A stretch of 64,000 nt of DNA, from NCBI GenBank assembly GCA_964471535.1, contig CAYYHA010000002.1, positions 7,409 through 71,408 of the forward strand, given 5' to 3'. Below the pieces are notes generated by a model, which made no database searches, was not told where the DNA came from, and saw only the letters and a program-made list of their open reading frames with translations. The number at the start of each line of letters is the position of its first letter. The stretch's first letter is position 1. The translations under genes were made by a program, and so were the position numbers. Below are positions 60,786 to 64,000 of this stretch, in pieces. Origin of the DNA: CAYYHA01 sp964471535. Its GTDB lineage: Bacteria; Myxococcota; Myxococcia; SLRQ01.

Positions 60786-61014
60786 GTGCTGTAGGCGACG
60801 CGCAGCCGCGCCTCGGCCACCGGGGAGCAACCCCCATGTGTCGACGACTGGGGTCCAACCCCCATTTCCGGAACCTGGGTCAAGGCCAAGAAAAAATGGC
60901 TTTGGTTCTAGTGGGTTAGGGGTTCGTCCAGAAAAACCGCGTCCGCATCTGTCGCACGAGCCCAAGCATGACGTGGGGCGCGAGGTGCCGGGCCAGGCCA
61001 CGGAGAACGGGGCA
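60786..61014. other. 229-base non-coding region with REP-like repeats and an AT-richer patch
   Basis: No gene is seen. It carries the direct repeat described at 60822-60865 and a locally AT-richer stretch (about 60885-60945), unusual in this window, with an imperfect hairpin aaggcca/tggcttt. Confidence 0.5.
60822..60865. repeat. two REP-like 16-mers (GGGG-N2-CAACCCCCAT)
   Basis: GGGGAGCAACCCCCAT (60822-60837) and GGGGTCCAACCCCCAT (60850-60865) differ at two bases and each can fold GGGG against CCCC. They look like REP or REP-associated transposon ends, but no transposase gene is present. Confidence 0.5.
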
Positions 61015-61467
61015 CTACCTAGGGGGATCCCAGCAGACCACCTGCCCGTAGGCAGCGCGGCAGACCCCCCAAGGGGTCGTGGCGCAGCGCACCTGTCCGT
61101 AGGCGGCGGTGCAACGGTAGCCGCAGGCAATCGTGCCGTAGGCGGCGAGGCACTCGGCCGCGGGAGACCCCCAACCTGCGATGGGGGGATCCCAGCAAAC
61201 GACCTGTCCATAGGCGGCGTGACAGGCTCCCCAGGGCGTCTCGGCGCAGCGCAGCTGCCCGTAGGCGGCGATGCAGCGATAGCCACACGCCATCAGACCA
61301 TAGGCACTGCGGCACGTGGGGGGCGCGGGTGGCCAGGCCGCCTCGGGACAGGCCCTGCGGCCTGGGTGCTCCGCCCACGCCGCCGCCGCACAGAGCACAA
61401 GGGCCAGGACGCAGCCCAACCGCAACCCAAGGCGCGACGGAGGCCGCGCCGACCGGCCGCGAGCCAT
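61015..61467 (-). CDS. secreted Cys-rich protein with tandem Ala-Tyr-Gly repeats
   Basis: A product of about 150 residues with a Sec signal peptide (RLGLRLGCVLALVLCAAAAWA). The mature protein is two copies of a 45-residue unit joined by nine residues. Each unit contains three CxxAYG-type steps, for example MACGYRCIAAYGQLRCAETP then WGACHAAYGQVVCWDPP, and closely the same in copy two. Each copy has about seven cysteines, so disulfide knots are likely. I do not know a named family or function. Start alternatives are ATG 61467 or ATG 61527; the first leaves a normal signal peptide. At DNA level the copies are offset by exactly 162 bases. Confidence 0.72.
   Translation of the reverse strand: MARGRSARPPSRLGLRLGCVLALVLCAAAAWAEHPGRRACPEAAWPPAPPTCRSAYGLMACGYRCIAAYGQLRCAETPWGACHAAYGQVVCWDPPIAGWGSPAAECLAAYGTIACGYRCTAAYGQVRCATTPWGVCRAAYGQVVCWDPPR
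61022..61317 (-). repeat. tandem coding repeat, two copies offset by 162 bases
   Basis: Copies at about 61022-61155 and 61184-61317 share most positions (for example gggggatcccagca at the start of each) and encode the two Cys/Tyr-Gly units. The spacer is 27 bases in register. Confidence 0.85.
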
Positions 61468-61645
61468 CCCATGGCGAAGGGCGGCCCGGCGAAACCGAAC
61501 CTGCAGGAACACAGCCAGCTTCCGCATGCCCCCCAGACGCGTCGCTTCGTGCCCTATTCACCTCGCCTCGACCCCGCGGCCCAAAGGAGTGGGCCGGTGC
61601 AACGCGCCGGCCTGCGCCGCTTCGCAGCCCTGCGCACGGCCCCCT

Positions 61646-62728
61646 CTACAGCTCGAAGATCTCCACGGTGCGGACCGCAGCGAAGGCCTGCCGGTCGGCG
61701 CCACCGGGCACGATGATCCGCTTTCCATCGCTCGCTGCGCCGGTCCCGTGACGAGGCACCCCCATCGGCGTGTGCACCGCCCACTGGTCCCGGACCGGAT
61801 CGTAGCTCTCCACGGCGTCGAAGACCCCGGTCTCGTTTGCTGCGCCCTCCCCGCCGAAGACGAAGAGCCGGCCCCCGTGAACCGTGCCCGCAGCGCCGGC
61901 CCGTGAGGTGGGCATGGGCGCCCCCTCGCTCCACACATCGGTCTCCGGGTCGTAGCGGAGCGTGGTCGCGACGTGCGTGTCGATTCGCGCGTTGCGTCCC
62001 CCGGCCACGTAGACCCGGCCGTCGATCCCGCCGGCGACCAGGTGGTCGAGGGGCTGCGGCAGCGCAGCGGCACGGGCCCAGGTCTCGGTGGACGTATCGA
62101 AGGAGGAGACGTCGGTGACGGCGCCCCCGCGGAAGCCGCCGACCACATAGATGCGCCGGCCGATCACCGCCACGCCCGATGCACCCCGGACCTCGTCGGC
62201 GGGCATCGGAGCCAAATCGCGCCAGCCACCAGCGGCTGGGTCGTAGACGTAGGCCTCGCCCCGCGCCTCGAAGCCGGTCCCCCTCAAGAACCCGAGGACG
62301 TAGATCCGATCGTCGACCACCGCGGCGTTCGCATGGTGCACGGGCTGCGGCAGCTCGGCCGCCTCCCGCCAGCGATCCTCGTCTGGCGCATAGGCGTAGA
62401 CGCTCGCGACCACCTGCCCGCGGTCGTCGAAGCCGCCGAGGACGTAGACCTCGCCCGCCGCGAAGACCACCGCCACCTCCTGCAGCGGCACCGGCAGGGG
62501 GTGTGCCGGCGTCCATCGCCCCGTTAAGACCTCGCCCCCGTCGCTGCCCCCGTCCCCACCCGAAGGTCCGCCATCGCCGCCATCGGCGGCAGCATGGCCA
62601 CCGTCCTGTGTAGGCGCGGCCGGTGCGCATCCGGCAGCCAACAGGGAGATTAGAAGCAGAGCCGCCACGGCGGACCGGCCCTCCCCGCGCGGGCGAAGGA
62701 TCGAGCGAGCCAAGCCTGCACGTCGCAT
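61646..62728 (-). CDS. Kelch-repeat lipoprotein
   Basis: A 360-residue exported protein with a lipobox (LLISLLAAGC) and a 35-residue Asp/Gly linker. The remainder is about six Kelch repeats forming a beta-propeller: each has the double glycine after hydrophobic strands (VYVLGGFDDRG, IYVVGGFRGGA, VYVAGGRNARI, LFVFGGEGAAN, IIVPGGADRQA) followed by YDP and a Trp. It probably binds a partner or sugar on the cell surface; which is unknown. ATG at 62728 gives a good n-region; a GTG at 62752 is possible. It is divergent from the SRAP gene. Confidence 0.85.
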   Translation of the reverse strand: MRRAGLARSILRPRGEGRSAVAALLLISLLAAGCAPAAPTQDGGHAAADGGDGGPSGGDGGSDGGEVLTGRWTPAHPLPVPLQEVAVVFAAGEVYVLGGFDDRGQVVASVYAYAPDEDRWREAAELPQPVHHANAAVVDDRIYVLGFLRGTGFEARGEAYVYDPAAGGWRDLAPMPADEVRGASGVAVIGRRIYVVGGFRGGAVTDVSSFDTSTETWARAAALPQPLDHLVAGGIDGRVYVAGGRNARIDTHVATTLRYDPETDVWSEGAPMPTSRAGAAGTVHGGRLFVFGGEGAANETGVFDAVESYDPVRDQWAVHTPMGVPRHGTGAASDGKRIIVPGGADRQAFAAVRTVEIFEL

Positions 62729-62745
62729 CCGTCGAGGATGCAACG
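62721..62745. promoter_or_regulatory. inverted repeat between divergent Kelch and SRAP genes
   Basis: GCATCC-GTCGA-GGATGC with matching outer CGT/ACG forms an interrupted palindrome that overlaps the start of the Kelch gene. It may be an operator or mRNA hairpin; no factor can be named. Confidence 0.3.
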
Positions 62746-62772
62746 CCGGCACACATCTGCCAAGCTGCCCCC

Positions 62773-63465
62773 ATGTGCGGGCGCTACACCCTCATCGCCT
62801 CGGGGGAAGAGATCGCGGCGCGCTTTCGCCTCCCCGCGGCGCCCGACCCGCCGGTGCGCTACAACATCGCCCCCAGCCAGCCCATCGTCGTCGTGCGCCA
62901 CCGCCCCGACGAGACCTGGGAGGCGACGCTGTGCCGCTGGGGGCTCCTGCCCTTCTGGGCCAAGGATCCCAAGATGGGCTACCGCACGATCAACGCCCGC
63001 GCCGAGACGGTGGCCAAGAAGCCCGCCTACCGCGCCGCGTTTCGCGCCCGCCGATGCCTCATCCCTGCCACCGGCTTCTACGAGTGGCAGCGCCGTCCCG
63101 GAAGGAAGACCAAGCAGCCCTACTACATCCACCTCTCCGACCAGCGGATCTTCGCCATGGCGGGGCTGTGGGAACGCTGGACGGATCCCCAGTCGTCGGA
63201 GGTGGTCGAGAGCGCGGCGCTCATCACCACCGACGCCAACGCCCGCCTCGCCCCCATCCATGAGCGCATGCCGGCGATCCTGAAGGAGGCCGATTGGGCC
63301 GAGTGGCTCGATCCCGGCTGCGCCGACACGGAGCGTCTGCAAGCGATGCTCGCCCCCTACCCACCGGATCGCACCGAGGCCTACCCGGTGGGGACCTTCG
63401 TGAACAACCCGAAGCACGACTCGCCCCGATGCATCGAGCCCGTCGCGACCCCCGATCCTCGCTAG
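62773..63465 (+). CDS. yedK: SRAP-domain abasic-site protein (YedK/HMCES)
   Basis: A 230-residue DNA-protein-crosslink enzyme that shields abasic sites in single-stranded DNA. It starts MCGRYTL, where Cys2 becomes the N-terminal nucleophile after Met removal. Other conserved parts are RYNIAPSQPIVVV, TINARAETVAKKPAYR, CLIPATGFYEWQ and IHERMPAIL (catalytic His). Length and order match E. coli YedK. The only in-frame ATG that gives Cys2 is at 62773, so the start is certain. SOS control is common for this family; no LexA site was recognised in the 44-base gap. Confidence 0.95.
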   Translation: MCGRYTLIASGEEIAARFRLPAAPDPPVRYNIAPSQPIVVVRHRPDETWEATLCRWGLLPFWAKDPKMGYRTINARAETVAKKPAYRAAFRARRCLIPATGFYEWQRRPGRKTKQPYYIHLSDQRIFAMAGLWERWTDPQSSEVVESAALITTDANARLAPIHERMPAILKEADWAEWLDPGCADTERLQAMLAPYPPDRTEAYPVGTFVNNPKHDSPRCIEPVATPDPR

Positions 63466-63491
63466 GCAGCCAAGCGGAGGCGTGCCCACCG

Positions 63492-63968
63492 ATGTGCCGT
63501 GCCTTGCGGCGCGGCGGCCCGCTGCGCGCGGGGCTGCTCCTCCTCGCTCCCTCGCTCCTCGGCTGCGCCACGCTCGTCACCGGTTCCGTGCAGCGGGTTC
63601 GCATCGAGACGAGTCCTCCGGGCGCCCGGGTGGTACTCGACGATCGGGTGCACCTGCGCGCGCCCACCGAGATCGAGGTGGACAAGCTGCGCCGCCATCG
63701 CCTTCGCGTCGAGAAGGAGGGCTATCGCCCGGTGGAGCGCACCCTCCCCCGGCGCGTGCAGCCCTGGGTCCTCGGAAACGTCTTCGTGCTCATCCTTCCC
63801 GGCCTGCTCGTGGACTTCCTCACCGGAGGTGCCTATGCGCTGCCTCGCGTGTTTCGGGTGCGGCTCGAGCCGGTCGAGCGCCCGGCGCCGCCGCCTCCGT
63901 CCACCCCGCTCGAAGGGGAACGCCTCGAGCCGCCCCCGGCCGCCCTTCCGCCGCAGCGGGTAGACTAG
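63492..63968 (+). CDS. PEGA-domain lipoprotein
   Basis: A 158-residue exported protein. The signal ends in LLAPSLLGC. A PEGA domain follows: VRIETSPPGARVVLDDRVHL, PTEIEVDKLRRHRLRVEKEG and YRPVERTL. A hydrophobic helix then appears (NVFVLILPGLLVDFLTGGAY), and the tail is Pro-rich. Such proteins often sit in the envelope near kinases or S-layer-like structures. The ATG at 63492 fits the lipoprotein start; the longer frame is antisense to nothing real but lacks similarity. Only 32 bases remain after the stop, with nothing seen in them. Confidence 0.75.
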   Translation: MCRALRRGGPLRAGLLLLAPSLLGCATLVTGSVQRVRIETSPPGARVVLDDRVHLRAPTEIEVDKLRRHRLRVEKEGYRPVERTLPRRVQPWVLGNVFVLILPGLLVDFLTGGAYALPRVFRVRLEPVERPAPPPPSTPLEGERLEPPPAALPPQRVD

Positions 63969-64000
63969 GCTCGATGTCTGCGTGCAGACCGCCTCGGGCG

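Noticed and set aside
60900..60935. Possible tRNA-like T-arm GGTTCGTCC
   Set aside because: No matching acceptor, D or anticodon arms could be folded around it.
1..64000. CRISPR arrays, rRNA genes and complete insertion sequences
   Set aside because: No regularly spaced direct repeats, rRNA-like stretches, transposase genes or long terminal inverted repeats were seen.

Overview
The window is a GC-rich bacterial chromosome segment, densely packed and with short intergenic spaces. Gene content suggests a flagellated relative of the Myxococcota / deltaproteobacteria: many lipoproteins with Asp-Gly-Gly linkers after the lipobox, an eukaryote-like Ser/Thr kinase, sigma-54 control, FlhF/FlhG/FlbD/MotE-type flagellar genes, and cyclase and Kelch-repeat proteins. 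That placement is an inference from gene content; no rRNA gene or other phylogenetic marker was examined. I saw no rRNA or tRNA gene, CRISPR array, phage or complete insertion sequence. A run of 10 Ns at 21447-21456 marks an assembly gap inside one gene.

Layout. 1-12129: the 3' end of a secreted protease-type gene (P domain), a metalloprotease lipoprotein, a second lipoprotein, a GNAT acetyltransferase divergent from recD2, a zinc-ribbon membrane protein, a cation diffusion facilitator, a pirin, and a PAS/GAF histidine kinase divergent from a pilT-like ATPase. 12494-37914: a nearly unbroken flagellar locus, all on the + strand. It opens with a sigma-54 activator and a secreted repeat-type protein, then flgB-flgC-fliE-fliF-fliG-fliH-fliI-motE-fliK-flgD-flgE-flbD-motA-motB, a strong terminator, a near-consensus sigma-54 promoter, and fliL-fliM-fliN-fliO-fliP-fliQ-fliR-flhB-flhA-flhF-flhG-fliA. 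This covers the MS/C ring, export apparatus, stator, hook and cap, number/place regulators and sigma-28. The distal rod, P and L rings, filament, flgM and fliJ are not in the window.

38055-54858: glnS with a YqeY-like tail, a secreted esterase, a Bax-inhibitor-1 protein, a Ser/Thr kinase overlapping or abutting a family-2 glycosyltransferase, and speD. A group of membrane-proteolysis and lipid genes follows (YhfC-type intramembrane protease, patatin, SDH-type ClpP-fold protease, rhomboid), then a CysQ-like phosphatase, a DgkA-like kinase, two small envelope proteins, a large SRPBCC/zinc-ribbon/nucleotide-cyclase protein and a divergent Smr protein.

54905-64000: a CaiB-type CoA transferase, a Cys-rich lipoprotein coupled to mobA, a membrane protein followed by an aldehyde dehydrogenase and an M20 peptidase (possibly under a GntR/FadR-type operator), a secreted protein made of tandem Cys/Ala-Tyr-Gly repeats, a Kelch-repeat lipoprotein, an SRAP (YedK/HMCES) abasic-site protein and a PEGA-domain lipoprotein. 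Starts were chosen from Shine-Dalgarno spacing, ATGA/GTGA overlaps and signal-peptide geometry. Several differ from the longest open frame, and these cases are noted in the entries.
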